This document shows positions 51,606 to 60,682 of a stretch of 64,000 nucleotides of DNA, one piece after another; position 1 is the stretch's first letter; each line of letters opens with the position of its first letter. Made by a program: the position numbers and the translations under genes. The stretch covers positions 57,451-121,450 of the forward strand of contig JAOPKE010000012.1 in NCBI GenBank assembly GCA_025517465.1, written 5' to 3'. This DNA is from Halobacteria archaeon HArc-gm2. GTDB taxonomy: Archaea; Halobacteriota; Halobacteria; Halobacteriales; Haloarculaceae. The notes beneath the pieces were generated by a model, which saw only the letters and a list, made by a program, of their open reading frames with translations, searched no databases and was not told the origin of the DNA.

Positions 51606-52414
51606 CAGACAGCACCGACTCGATCGACCGACGAACCGCCATTCGAACACTCCTCGCGAGTACTGCAATTGGACTCGCAGGCTGTAACGATTCGAGCAGC
51701 GTTGCGCAGTCCGATCCGTTCACCGACGTTCGGGTGAGTGATACGACACTCGTGGTGGAGTTCGACGCCGACGCATCGATAGATGAGATAACCGTCATCC
51801 AGCCCGACGGCGAGGCGTTCGCCAGTCGCTCCGTCACGTCGGGGTCCTCCAAGGAGACGATCGACATCGGGACGCAGTACTCACCGGGGGAGTACACCGT
51901 TCACGCGCTGGATGGCGAGGAGACCATTGGCGAGCGAACGCTCACGGTCAGTCCGGACGTCCAGATTACCGACCTCAAACTCGGTCGGAATTATCCAGAC
52001 GAGATGTACGAGGGGGCAAACGATCTGGCTATCCAAGCAGAGACTGTTTTGACGGTCGAAAACACTGGTACAGGCCCTGATTCGGTTACACAATTATTGT
52101 TCGAAGGTGACGTTCCCCAGCCGACCAACAAAGATGCAGATAAAAGCTGGATATACGACACGTCGTCCGAAGCCGGCGGAGATGCCGACAGAATCGTGAT
52201 TCCACCAGGTGAATCAACGAAGATATACAGCACATCACGCCCGTTCACGACAGCAAGTTCGAACGTATCGTGTAGTTCAGACGGAGAAGTGGGACAATTT
52301 ACAGCGATCGTTCGACTTGAAATCGGAGAGACGCTTCAACATCAGTACGACGTGGAATATACTGGTCAGGTACTGAGCGACTGCGACATTACAGTATCCG
52401 ATGCCGACCAATGA
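51602..52414 (+). CDS. Tat lipoprotein of the secretion operon
   Basis: 270 residues. ATG 51602 overlaps the upstream stop (ATGA). The Tat motif DRRTAIRTLLAST and lipobox LAGC with C28 predict an extracytoplasmic lipid-anchored protein. The mature part has two beta-sandwich-like segments (VVEFDADASIDEITVIQPDGE; ETVLTVENTGTGPDSVTQLLFEGD), similar in style to haloarchaeal CARDB-like domains. A structural or assembly role in the envelope part of the apparatus is likely by context. Its own stop overlaps the next start by 4 bp. Confidence 0.78.
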   Translation: MTDSTDSIDRRTAIRTLLASTAIGLAGCNDSSSVAQSDPFTDVRVSDTTLVVEFDADASIDEITVIQPDGEAFASRSVTSGSSKETIDIGTQYSPGEYTVHALDGEETIGERTLTVSPDVQITDLKLGRNYPDEMYEGANDLAIQAETVLTVENTGTGPDSVTQLLFEGDVPQPTNKDADKSWIYDTSSEAGGDADRIVIPPGESTKIYSTSRPFTTASSNVSCSSDGEVGQFTAIVRLEIGETLQHQYDVEYTGQVLSDCDITVSDADQ

Positions 52415-53553
52415 TTGACGTCTCACTCGTTGACGTGGGAATCGAGTGGTTCAAGGACATAATCGAGGCCGTAACGCGGTGGTTCCAACAAGGGTTGGCT
52501 GATGGATATAGCGCCCTGACGAACGAGATCTTTGGAACACCGACCCCGGAGACCGATGGCCCGTTCGTCTTCGGTTCCCCAACGAACGAACCCTGGGTTG
52601 GAATTCACGACGCACTCGTTGCCGGAGAGGTAACAGCGGTCGCGCTTCTTCTATTGGTTGTCAGTGTCCAGGCACGGCACACTATTTCGATCTTCAACCT
52701 TGGAACTTCGTACGAGGCTCGGCGGACGAAGAAGGTCGCCTGGACTGGTGTCTTCTTAATCGTTACCTGGTACTGGATTGCAGCTGTATCTCTTTACGTA
52801 GTCGATGCGGTGTCAATCGCTCTAATTCCAGAGTTAGGAACACTGCTAAACGCGATGGTAGACTTCCTTGCTACCCCAATTCAAAATCTCATGCTCGGAC
52901 TCCTGATGGCTGGTATTGGCGGGTTCGCGATGTGGGTGCTTCAGGCGCTACTCTTCATCCGTGACGTCCTCTTGGTCGTCTTCATCTACGGAATGCCGAT
53001 AGGATTCGCTCTGGCGTACGGAAATCTTCCTGTTCTCTCGCGGATCGCGAAGTCGGTCTGCATGCGATTCGTCCCGCTCCTAATTATGCCGGTCCCGATA
53101 GCCCTCATTTTCAGTGGCTACGAACTGGTGTTTCAGGAGGGGACGAGCGCCGCCCTTGCACCGGGAGTGGTCTACCTCCAGCACTTCGTCGCCGTCTCGC
53201 TTCCAGTACTATCGGTCATCGTCGTCTGGAAACTGTTCCAGTACGCCTCGCCACTCGCGACGAAGGCGTTCGAAACGACCGCTGGGGCGACGCTCAAGGT
53301 CGGCGCGATACTCGGCGCTGGCTATCTCGCCGGGCCCAAGGTTGCGGGGACGGCCGCCCGCTGGGGTCCGAAAGTCGCCGCTGGGCAGGCATTCGCACAG
53401 CGAGTGAGTAGTACATCCAACGGAGAAGCTCCAGAATTCGGGAGTACCACGCCTGCTGGTGGGACGAAACAGGACTCGGTCGCGACGGACGCCTACGGGC
53501 AACAGGGGGTCACCGCCTATCGACGCACCGAGAACGATCCGGGGTACTACTGA
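52411..53553 (+). CDS. Polytopic VirB6/TrbL-like membrane protein
   Basis: 380 residues from ATG 52411, coupled to the lipoprotein gene. About six or seven hydrophobic helices occupy residues 65-290 (including VTAVALLLLVVSVQA, LIVTWYWIAAVSLYVV, LMLGLLMAGIGGFAMWVL and FIYGMPIGFALAYG), followed by a Gly/Ala-rich cytoplasmic tail. This is the usual topology of the VirB6/TrbL channel component, which is poorly conserved in sequence. Its codons are less GC-rich than those of the ATPase gene. It is followed 2 nt later by the VirB3/VirB4-N-like gene. Confidence 0.78.
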   Translation: MIDVSLVDVGIEWFKDIIEAVTRWFQQGLADGYSALTNEIFGTPTPETDGPFVFGSPTNEPWVGIHDALVAGEVTAVALLLLVVSVQARHTISIFNLGTSYEARRTKKVAWTGVFLIVTWYWIAAVSLYVVDAVSIALIPELGTLLNAMVDFLATPIQNLMLGLLMAGIGGFAMWVLQALLFIRDVLLVVFIYGMPIGFALAYGNLPVLSRIAKSVCMRFVPLLIMPVPIALIFSGYELVFQEGTSAALAPGVVYLQHFVAVSLPVLSVIVVWKLFQYASPLATKAFETTAGATLKVGAILGAGYLAGPKVAGTAARWGPKVAAGQAFAQRVSSTSNGEAPEFGSTTPAGGTKQDSVATDAYGQQGVTAYRRTENDPGYY

Positions 53554-53555
53554 CG

Positions 53556-54677
53556 ATGGCACAGGATCAGAATCAGGCCCAGCGACGGATCATGGACGCC
53601 ATCGGCGAAGAGAGTCGCGTCCCGCTGTTCAACGTCCGCGAAGGAGACCTCTACGTGCTACTGGGGTTCCCGATGGTCGGGTTGCTGATCGGTGGTGCCA
53701 CTGGCATCGACGTCCTCGTTATTCCACTCGTCCTCTGTGGCGTCGTCCTCGGGAGTGCGTTCGTGTTCGCGTCGCCATCCCACCTCGCGGCGACGACGTG
53801 GCTCGCGACCGTCTACCGCTACGTCTGCAAGCGCCCACGACGGACCTACAACGTTCCGTCGAACCTCGCGTCGGAGGCATCCAGTGAGGCGAGAACTGCC
53901 TGTGACGGTGGTCTGGTCGATTATACGCCCTTCACGCCCGACGAACGAACCCAGGATCTCACGAACATCGAGCGGGCGTGGCCAGGGACCGGCGCAATTC
54001 AGCGCTCCGACGGCGCGATGGAGCGGTTCCTCGAACTCGACCCCGGTAACATGGACTTCGCGATGTCCGGCGACTGGGCCGGGCTGCAATCGATCGGTGA
54101 GTCCTTCGCCAACAACGAACTCGACTTCCGGCTGACTCTGCATACGACCACGCGCCCCTTCCCGGCCGAACAGTTGGTCGACAAGATCGACGACCGGCTG
54201 GACGACGACGACGTCACGGACCGCCCGACGTTCCAGGCACTCCTCGAAGAGTACCGGGAATCACGCCCCGAAGATATCGAGGGTACTCAGCAGGTACATT
54301 ATTACCTCGGTGTTGAGGTCGCACCGTACGATGTTTACGAACGCAATAGTGCGGAGCGGACGCCCGCTGAGAAGCTGACGACCCTTCCCGTGGTGGGTCT
54401 GCTGTTCACGCCGTTCGTCACCAGGCGAGAGCGACTCACCGAGGCCGAACTCCGTGGCCGAATGCTGGAGGCACTCGACGAGCGACTGCGAACCGTCGAG
54501 CGAGAACTCGTCAGCACGGCAAGTGACTGGACGTCGCGTCGACTCAGTACGGTCGAGGTGTTCGCGCTTGCTGTCGAGTTCTGGAATGGGACGACTGTGG
54601 ACGAAGAGACGGCCGAGTCGATGGTCCGGGAACGGGCAGTTGTCGACCGCACACCACGGGAGGACGCCGATGCATAG
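53556..54677 (+). CDS. VirB3/PrgI-like membrane protein with VirB4 N-terminal-like domain
   Basis: 373 residues from ATG 53556. Two closely spaced helices near residues 32-75 (DLYVLLGFPMVGLLIGG, DVLVIPLVLCGVVLGSAFVF) after a short cytoplasmic N-terminus resemble VirB3/PrgI. The remaining 290 residues are soluble, with a FAMSGDWAGLQSIGESFANNE segment as in the N-terminal domain of VirB4-like ATPases of the SCO6880 type. It therefore looks as if the VirB4 N-terminal part was split onto this protein. It overlaps the ATPase gene by 8 bp. Confidence 0.72.
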   Translation: MAQDQNQAQRRIMDAIGEESRVPLFNVREGDLYVLLGFPMVGLLIGGATGIDVLVIPLVLCGVVLGSAFVFASPSHLAATTWLATVYRYVCKRPRRTYNVPSNLASEASSEARTACDGGLVDYTPFTPDERTQDLTNIERAWPGTGAIQRSDGAMERFLELDPGNMDFAMSGDWAGLQSIGESFANNELDFRLTLHTTTRPFPAEQLVDKIDDRLDDDDVTDRPTFQALLEEYRESRPEDIEGTQQVHYYLGVEVAPYDVYERNSAERTPAEKLTTLPVVGLLFTPFVTRRERLTEAELRGRMLEALDERLRTVERELVSTASDWTSRRLSTVEVFALAVEFWNGTTVDEETAESMVRERAVVDRTPREDADA

Positions 54678-56784
54678 CGGTTCATTTACGTCTGGGATGT
54701 CCCAGACAGTGCTCCAGCTTGGCGCCCCGGCAAACGATCTCTCGGTGCAGGCCGTCGCCGGGATCGGCATCGGTGCGTTACTGCTCGGTATCGGACTCGG
54801 GGTCGCGTGGCAGCGCTGGCGACCGAGCGGGGACGACGAAGTCGACCTCTCACAGTTCGTCGACGACGACCTCTTCGAGGAGCCGGCGACAGACGAGCGG
54901 GTCTTCGACGACGTCGCCGAACGCCACCAGAATACGGTTGCATCGTCCGCTATCGAGTGGGGAACGCGGACCGCCCGGGTCGGCGACCAGTGGACTACGA
55001 CACTGTACGTCGCCGACTGGCCCGACTACCCGAGCGATGGCTACCTGAGTGACCTGTTCTCGCTCACCGACGTCACGTTCGACTGCACGGTCCACATCCA
55101 GCCGAAACAGCAAGAGCGAGCGCGGACCGAACTCCAGCGGCTCGCCGAGGACCTGCAGGTCGACGCGGACATCGACCGGAGCATCCGGAGTCGGTATCTC
55201 CAGCAACGGGCCGACGAGGCGAGTGCGACGTACACGGCCGTCGAGAACGGTCAGCAGGTGTTCTCCCAGGCCATGTACGTCACCGTCCGGGCCGAGACGG
55301 AGGACGAACTTCGGACTGCCGTCGAGGCGGTGCGGAGTCGTCTCCGGGAGCCACCTGCCGAACTGACGCCGAAGACGGCCATCTGTAACCAGGACCAGGC
55401 GCTCCAGTCCGCCGCACCGATCGGTCGGAATCCGTTCGGCCGGGACGCCATCGCGCTCGGTGGCGCCGTCGGTGCGTTGCTCGCTTCGCCGCACAACCCG
55501 ACGATACTCGAACCCGACGGCGTCGAGTTCGGCGTCCACCGAAACAACGACAGCCCCGTCGTGATCGACCCGTTCGCCCGCGAGAACGGCTATGCGATGT
55601 TCACCATCGGCGACCCGGGCTCTGGGAAGAGTTTCGGCGCCAAGCAGAACTTCGTCCGGTCGATCGCCCAGTCCGAGGATCGTATCGGGATCATTCTCGA
55701 ACCACTGAGCAACTGGGCCGGCGTCGCCGACGCTCTCGACGCCAGGCGTATCACGGTCGGTGGGAATATGGGCCTGAACCCGTTGGAGATCAAGCCGACA
55801 CCAGACCACGTCCAGCAGCAACTCGGCGAGGACGCGAGCCCGTTCAAAGAGAAGAAAGACAGTGTGTTGAGTTTCCTGACGAACTACTTCGCCCTTCGCG
55901 GCGTGAATCTCGGTGATAGGCGTACCACGCTCGAACTCGCCCTCGACGAGGCTTACCGGGAACAGGGAATTACGGAGGATATCGGGACGCACAGTAACGA
56001 GAGTCCGACCATGCGGGACGTGCTGGACGTGCTGGAATCGATGGTCGACGATCCGGATACGTACGTGCTCCGGACCGACGAGGAGACGGACAAGCTCGGC
56101 GGCGACGCGACGTGGTTGATCGACCAGCTCCGGCCGTTCGCTGAAGGTGGGCGCTATGAGAATTTGGGTCAGCCCACAGAGTTCGATATCCGCGACGAGC
56201 AGGTGATCTACCTGGACCTCGCACAGCAGGAAGGGAGCGTCGGCGACAGCACCAACCTGCTGATGCAGTTGTTGATCTCGCTAATCTACGAACGGGCGAA
56301 AGAAACGCCAGCTGAGGTGGTTCTCGCAATTGACGAATCTCGTTATGTGCTCCAGGAGGCGGCGAATCTGACGTTTCTGGAGACCGTGTTCCGACACCAT
56401 CGCCACCACGACCTGTCGATCCGGCTCATCACGCAGACCGTCGACGAGTTCTTCGAGCACGCCGAATCCGAAGCGATCCTCGACCAGTGTGCCATCAAGC
56501 AGTTCCACCGCCTCGACGGCATGGACGAGACGTGGGCCGACGAGTTCGGCCTCAACTACGCCCAGATGCGATTCGTCCAGAACGCCGTCCCCGGGAACGA
56601 CCGCGCGGGCTACTCCGAGGCGCTCGTCGGCGTCGACGGCGAGTGGCGCGGTATCGAGATTAGCGCACTGGCCACCGAGAAGGATGTGATCGACTACGAG
56701 CCAAGGCAACGTAGGCCCGATATTGAGGTAGGGACCTCTATCGCCACCCGGTCCCAAAGGCTTCGAAACGACAGGAGTGGATAG
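54670..56784 (+). CDS. VirB4/TraC-like conjugation ATPase
   Basis: 704 residues from ATG 54670, overlapping the previous gene by 8 bp; the frame is open upstream but inside that gene. One N-terminal membrane helix (AVAGIGIGALLLGIGLGVAW), then a VirB4-type N-domain and a RecA-like motor. Walker A is GDPGSGKS at residue 314 onward and Walker B is VVLAIDESRYVL with D555/E556; the later ITQTVDEFF block and IKQFHRLDG are typical of VirB4. It powers substrate or pilin transfer at the membrane. No VirD4 coupling protein or relaxase is in the window. Confidence 0.92.
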   Translation: MHSGSFTSGMSQTVLQLGAPANDLSVQAVAGIGIGALLLGIGLGVAWQRWRPSGDDEVDLSQFVDDDLFEEPATDERVFDDVAERHQNTVASSAIEWGTRTARVGDQWTTTLYVADWPDYPSDGYLSDLFSLTDVTFDCTVHIQPKQQERARTELQRLAEDLQVDADIDRSIRSRYLQQRADEASATYTAVENGQQVFSQAMYVTVRAETEDELRTAVEAVRSRLREPPAELTPKTAICNQDQALQSAAPIGRNPFGRDAIALGGAVGALLASPHNPTILEPDGVEFGVHRNNDSPVVIDPFARENGYAMFTIGDPGSGKSFGAKQNFVRSIAQSEDRIGIILEPLSNWAGVADALDARRITVGGNMGLNPLEIKPTPDHVQQQLGEDASPFKEKKDSVLSFLTNYFALRGVNLGDRRTTLELALDEAYREQGITEDIGTHSNESPTMRDVLDVLESMVDDPDTYVLRTDEETDKLGGDATWLIDQLRPFAEGGRYENLGQPTEFDIRDEQVIYLDLAQQEGSVGDSTNLLMQLLISLIYERAKETPAEVVLAIDESRYVLQEAANLTFLETVFRHHRHHDLSIRLITQTVDEFFEHAESEAILDQCAIKQFHRLDGMDETWADEFGLNYAQMRFVQNAVPGNDRAGYSEALVGVDGEWRGIEISALATEKDVIDYEPRQRRPDIEVGTSIATRSQRLRNDRSG

Positions 56785-57271
56785 TACTCATTCTCGAAGC
56801 TTCATGGGGCAGTAATCACGGGATAAATTTGGCCACACCACTGTGATGATTTGAGTGGAGAGTAGTTTCCATCGTAAAATGACGATCTGAAGAATGAGTA
56901 GTCTGTCCCATTTTTTGTTAGTTCTGGCGATATCCTCCAACGTACATTCAACTCCTCTCAGTTTCGTTGTTCCGAATAACTACTCGCCCACTGGCCGACT
57001 GGGACTTCATTTACCGATAGAACTGGGCTGAGGTGCTTTCCTAGAGGCTGGGCCGCTACTTGAGTTGAAGACGAGTAACGCTGGTCGACGCTTCATCTTT
57101 CACCCTCAAGAGGGGTGAGGGTGCAATTTCTGATGTTTTATTCTCTCAAACTGACTCACTTAGCGACGATGTTCTAGCGACGGCCGATAACTAGTATCCG
57201 TTCAACGAAAGCGAGACCCAATCAAATGAAATTGAATAGGTATTTCGTATAGCTGGTTCTGGTTCTCGGTA
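56785..57271. other. Gene-free, AT-richer spacer
   Basis: 487 bp after the ATPase stop with no supportable frame. Contains a CCCTCAAGAGGGGTGAGGG-like inverted segment near 57104-57122. Composition shifts visibly toward AT relative to the secretion operon, marking the change into the 57-59 kb region. Confidence 0.45.
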
Positions 57272-57439
57272 ATGGTCTCACGCGAACATCAAATATTCAT
57301 TCTGTTCGGAGCATTCACAATCAGCCTGCTCATCGTAATCCATCTTTTTACCGACTTTCCACTTTGGGCTAGGATCGTCGTGATTATTGTCTGTGGGGCT
57401 ATTCTTCCCCGTCTCGTTCGGGACTTGCTTGCCCGTTGA
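57272..57439 (+). CDS. 55-residue two-helix membrane protein, unknown
   Basis: ATG 57272 to TGA 57437-57439. The product starts MVSREHQIFILFGAFTISLL and has two hydrophobic helices separated by TDFPLWAR, ending in a basic RLVRDLLAR tail. A weak TATA-like cgtatag lies about 20-26 nt upstream. Small membrane hairpins of this kind are common in haloarchaea. It is too short for family assignment and may be a chance frame. Confidence 0.45.
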   Translation: MVSREHQIFILFGAFTISLLIVIHLFTDFPLWARIVVIIVCGAILPRLVRDLLAR

Positions 57440-57908
57440 ATGTAGATTGTCAGATCGGAGAGCCATCGTTCATGAGGAACTCATTCCCACTCAACGATAG
57501 GAAAAGCGGGCAACCAGTTTGGTTGAATTTATCGGAACCGTCACTATCGGATACAATTCGAGAACTAGCGTATTTTGGTGTCGATCGCTCATGAAATACC
57601 CTCCACAACTGGGAAATTACGCGTACTTGATGAGTCTAGTCCTACCAAGGTTACCGATCGGTAAAATGGGATGAATGAGTGAAAAATTTCACCGAACGAC
57701 TGAAATCATAGCAAAGTCCTGCTTTGAAACGTTGGCGCACATATATTAGCATTAATTCGGTTGCTGGTGTTTAAAGATCCAAATAATAGTTGGTTTTTCG
57801 TTACTTGCTTGTGAATTATTACGGGAATCTATTGGATTATCTAATCAGACATTCACCATAATCTATATATCATATTACTTAGTAAGTGTAATTGCGGTAG
57901 GAGAACAA
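57440..57908. other. AT-rich intergenic region with a promoter at its right end
   Basis: 469 bp, the most AT-rich stretch in the window, no coding frame. atctatatatcatatta at 57861-57877 is a strong TATA-like element about 38-48 nt before ATG 57909, implying a leader of about 10-20 nt. The leader contains AGGAG at 57899-57903, five bases before the ATG, a good Shine-Dalgarno site, which most genes here lack. Confidence 0.5.
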
Positions 57909-58760
57909 ATGAAGCAAGACAAAAAACAGAATGGTAATAACTTGATCAACCGACGCACACTTATCCGAAGTGGAGCAACTTTGGGGGCTGCAGGACTTGT
58001 TCCTAATGTGGCGGCTGCAGGAGAGCGGACACCTATCGAAAAAGATGATTCCGATCGTATTGATCTAGAACTTATCAATGAGAAGGACGATCACAAACTC
58101 TTTCGGATCGATAACAAGGAGAGAATTTCATTGGGGAAGTTCTACACAAGTGGACCAAAAGAGGGCAAAGTTGAACACGTTAATATACGAGATAAATCAG
58201 CCAATAGTAAGGTGGATGCCGATATCCAAAAAGAGACTACAGAGTCTGTCTTGAGCACTGACTCCAGCGGCACAGTATCTGTTAATGAAGTGGCTGCCCA
58301 AGACGCAATGAGCATGGCTGGGGTGGAGATTGTCAAGCGCTCCAAAAATATAGACCGTGGGCTTGATTCCTGCACTAAAGGCTTCTGTGACGGCTTCACC
58401 TACAAACACGTACAGACAGGATTTACTGTAGAATTCGTTGATCAAATTAGCTCCTTTGGATCGACCATTTTGGAAGAAGCTATTGCGGTACTCATTGAAA
58501 CGTATGTGGCTACTAAGTGGTCCCGTTGGATGCTTGGATTTGTGAGTATAATCGTGGGTACGCTCTTAGTCATCGCGACTGGCGTTTCTGCCACTATTTC
58601 ACCTTGGGACCGAGAGAAAACCGGTTCGATTAGGGGTACTCGGGCTGTTATTGAGGTAGGAGTAGCTGAAGATTGGGATGCCCATGCTTATGACTTGACA
58701 AACGTTCAAGACAACGAGAATGCACACATCGGTCACCTCGATTACCGCTGTGGGTTCTAA
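57909..58760 (+). CDS. Tat-exported protein of unknown function, AT-rich gene
   Basis: 283 residues from ATG 57909, with a TATA-like element and an AGGAG ribosome-binding site. NRRTLIRSGATLGAAGLVPNVAAAG is not quoted fully here beyond this motif region: a Tat signal (NRRTLIRSG) with likely cleavage near residue 37. The mature part has a hydrophilic N-half, then CTKGFC (two Cys), then a long hydrophobic stretch (SRWMLGFVSIIVGTLLVIATG) and a C-terminal YRCGF. The general plan (Tat signal, long spacer, Cys-containing hydrophobic C-half) recalls halocin precursors, but no halocin sequence motif is present. Low GC codon use indicates transfer. Confidence 0.72.
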   Translation: MKQDKKQNGNNLINRRTLIRSGATLGAAGLVPNVAAAGERTPIEKDDSDRIDLELINEKDDHKLFRIDNKERISLGKFYTSGPKEGKVEHVNIRDKSANSKVDADIQKETTESVLSTDSSGTVSVNEVAAQDAMSMAGVEIVKRSKNIDRGLDSCTKGFCDGFTYKHVQTGFTVEFVDQISSFGSTILEEAIAVLIETYVATKWSRWMLGFVSIIVGTLLVIATGVSATISPWDREKTGSIRGTRAVIEVGVAEDWDAHAYDLTNVQDNENAHIGHLDYRCGF

Positions 58761-58849
58761 AGCGTAAGATCACGCGGTTATTTTCCTGATTTTCCCAGAC
58801 ATAATATAGACACCGAAGGATCTGTGTCGATGCAGATGGAAGATGATGG

Positions 58850-59169
58850 TGAAAGCACGGCCATAAAGTCGGCAACAATCCTCGTTGAGACAGGGTCACA
58901 CACGGGCCAATTCCTGCATGTTCTGACTTCAAATTACGAGAGTAAAGCGATCGTTGCAAAGAATGTCGTCGTAGTGCTTGAAAACACAGAGTCAGTCTGT
59001 CGACGCTACAGGAGCAGACTGTGGATTGACAGCAAGTATGAGGGCTACGTGCGGTTTGACCGACCGTGGCCGTATCGAAATGGGCTCGCGAGCCGACATC
59101 ATCTTAGTGAACCGGGAGCCGATGCATATGGTGTCACGGGTGTTCGTCGCCGGCAACCCCGTCTACTAG
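58850..59169 (+). pseudogene. Decayed C-terminal part of a PhnM-like phosphonate amidohydrolase
   Basis: Frames read ETGSHTGQFLHVLTSNYES, then after a frameshift GLTDRGRIEMGSRADIILV and VSRVFVAGNPVY with a stop. These match the GGSHSGN...SDY...GLTDRGxIxxGxRADLI...V...VY end of PhnM (alpha-D-ribose 1-methylphosphonate 5-triphosphate diphosphatase) in the C-P lyase pathway. The N-terminal metal-binding half is absent and no other phn gene is in the window, so this is a relic. Confidence 0.65.
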
Positions 59170-59180
59170 GAGGAGAGCTT

Positions 59181-59600
59181 GCGATGACGCCAGTCGGCGC
59201 TGCGATAGATGTCTGATTCGACGCCTCTGTCGAGCAGTTCGTCGAGTATGCCACCGACCTCGGACTGTCCTGCGTCGAACTGAAGCGTGAGTACCTCCAC
59301 AGTCATCTCAAGGCGCGTTCATTAGAGAAATTAGGCGTAATTACTGATCGGTACGACGGGACCGTTTCGTACCACACGCCGTTCCGCGACTGGAACATGG
59401 GGATTTCAATGATTCCGTTCGGGAGGCCTCCGTCACCAAGTGAAACAGACTCTCGATAATGCATTCGGTGGCCGGCGCGGGCGCCGTCGTCGTTCACGAC
59501 GGTGCGGTCCCACGTCGATACCCTTCGTGGATCCGGAGAAAGTCATCAAGAACACCCGTGCTTCGGGTACTTAGCGAATTTCGTAGGTCGCAATGCCGTC
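59181..59600 (+). pseudogene. Decayed TIM-barrel sugar-phosphate isomerase/epimerase fragments
   Basis: Pieces of a xylose-isomerase-like (AP endonuclease 2) barrel appear in different frames: VGAAIDV, FVEYATDLGLSCVELKREYL, then VSYHTPFRDWNMG, then HSVAGAGAVVVHDGAVPRRYPSW. The fragments are in family order with stops and frameshifts between them. It follows the phnM relic in the same orientation, so both are probably from one lost catabolic operon. The 3' end overlaps the zinc-ribbon gene on the other strand. Confidence 0.6.
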
Positions 59601-59693
59601 GCGACCACACCGTGGACAACTATTGCAATCACGGTCTACCGTCTGGCCGCAGTGACGACATTCCGAGATTATCTCCGGGCTTGTAGATGTCAC
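59571..59693 (-). CDS. 40-residue zinc-ribbon protein
   Basis: GTG 59693 to TAA 59571. The product VTSTSPEIISECRHCGQTVD continues with RDCNSCPRCGRDG and ends in YEIR. The Cys pattern C-x2-C-x7-C-x2-C-x2-C predicts one zinc knuckle pair, as in the many small CPxCG-type zinc-finger proteins of haloarchaea, which often regulate or bind RNA or protein. It lies 31 nt after the TFB gene on the same strand and is probably cotranscribed with it. Confidence 0.65.
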   Translation of the reverse strand: MTSTSPEIISECRHCGQTVDRDCNSCPRCGRDGIATYEIR

Positions 59694-59724
59694 CAACCGC
59701 CGAACTCGTCCAAGCCCAAACATC

Positions 59725-60657
59725 CTACTCACCGAGGAACGCCCACAGCGTGTCCCGGTGTTCACGGACCGTCGTCGGTGAGACGTCCGCCTCCGCTGCG
59801 AGGTCCTGCTGGAGGACCTCTACTCCTTGCTTGGCCGCGGCGATGGCCACGCAACCCGCCGCAAAGCCTGCGGGGTTGACGCCCGTCGCGAGGCCAGCCT
59901 CCACCGCTTCCGTCGCGATTTCGCGGGCACGCCGTTCGGTTCGGCAGGGAAGGTCGAACGCGGAGACGAGCCGCGGGATGTACTCCTGGGGCTGCTGCGG
60001 AGGAGCTGGGAGGTCCAGTTCTCTGTTGAGAACATTGTACCCGTTCCTGACCTTCTTCTCTCCGATGGCAGCGACACTCGTAATCTCGTTGAGTGTGCGT
60101 GGCACGTCGTTGATCCGGCAGACCGCGTAGACACAGCCCGCCGCGATCGACTCGATCGACCGTCCGATGAGGAGGTTCGCGTCCTGGGCGGTCCGGAACA
60201 GCGAACTCGCCTGCTCCTGGATGGACCGTGGGAGGTCGAGTTGCGCGGTGAGTCGATCGATCCCACCGAGTCCGTGTGCGAGATTCCGCTCTCGCTTCGA
60301 TTGGAACCTGGCGCGGTCGTGTTCACGGCGAAGCCTGGCGAGTTGCCGTCGTTTCTTGCCCGAGATCGCGTTCCCTTTCGCGTCGCGCTTCTGACCGATC
60401 GTCGTCGAGAGGCCCCGGTCGTGGCGCGTCACCGTCCGCGGTCCGCCCGTCCGTCGCTTCTGTCCCTGGTCGTCTCGAAACGTCCGTGGCCCGCGCCTGT
60501 CGAGTCGACACGCCTCGACGATCAGGCCGCAATCCTCACAGCACTGCTCGCCGTCGATCGTTCGAAGTGTGCCGTCGCAGTCCGGACACGTCGTCTCGTT
60601 GGTCGTCTTCCCAGTCGATTCGTCAAAGCCACGTTCGTAGATGTCTCTCGAACTCAT
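59725..60657 (-). CDS. tfb: Transcription initiation factor IIB (TFB) encoded on an accessory island
   Basis: 310 residues from ATG 60657. The N-terminal zinc ribbon has C24, C27, C39/C40 and C43 (CPDCDGT, CEDCGLIV). A B-finger/linker region with GLSTTIGQKRDAKG follows, then two cyclin folds (about residues 110-205 and 210-305), with RSIESIAAGCVYAVCR and VNPAGFAAGCVAIAAAK repeats. TFB recruits RNA polymerase to TBP-bound promoters and recognises the BRE. Haloarchaea encode several TFBs with partly separate regulons. This one sits among mobile-element genes and has the repeated hairpin element 25 nt before its start. Confidence 0.95.
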   Translation of the reverse strand: MSSRDIYERGFDESTGKTTNETTCPDCDGTLRTIDGEQCCEDCGLIVEACRLDRRGPRTFRDDQGQKRRTGGPRTVTRHDRGLSTTIGQKRDAKGNAISGKKRRQLARLRREHDRARFQSKRERNLAHGLGGIDRLTAQLDLPRSIQEQASSLFRTAQDANLLIGRSIESIAAGCVYAVCRINDVPRTLNEITSVAAIGEKKVRNGYNVLNRELDLPAPPQQPQEYIPRLVSAFDLPCRTERRAREIATEAVEAGLATGVNPAGFAAGCVAIAAAKQGVEVLQQDLAAEADVSPTTVREHRDTLWAFLGE

Positions 60658-60682
60658 TCGTTATCGCGGGCACCCATCTGCA

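Noticed and set aside
57909..58760. Assignment of the exported protein as a halocin C8 precursor
   Set aside because: Length and general plan are similar, but the Cys-rich mature halocin C8 sequence is absent (only three Cys), so homology is not supported.
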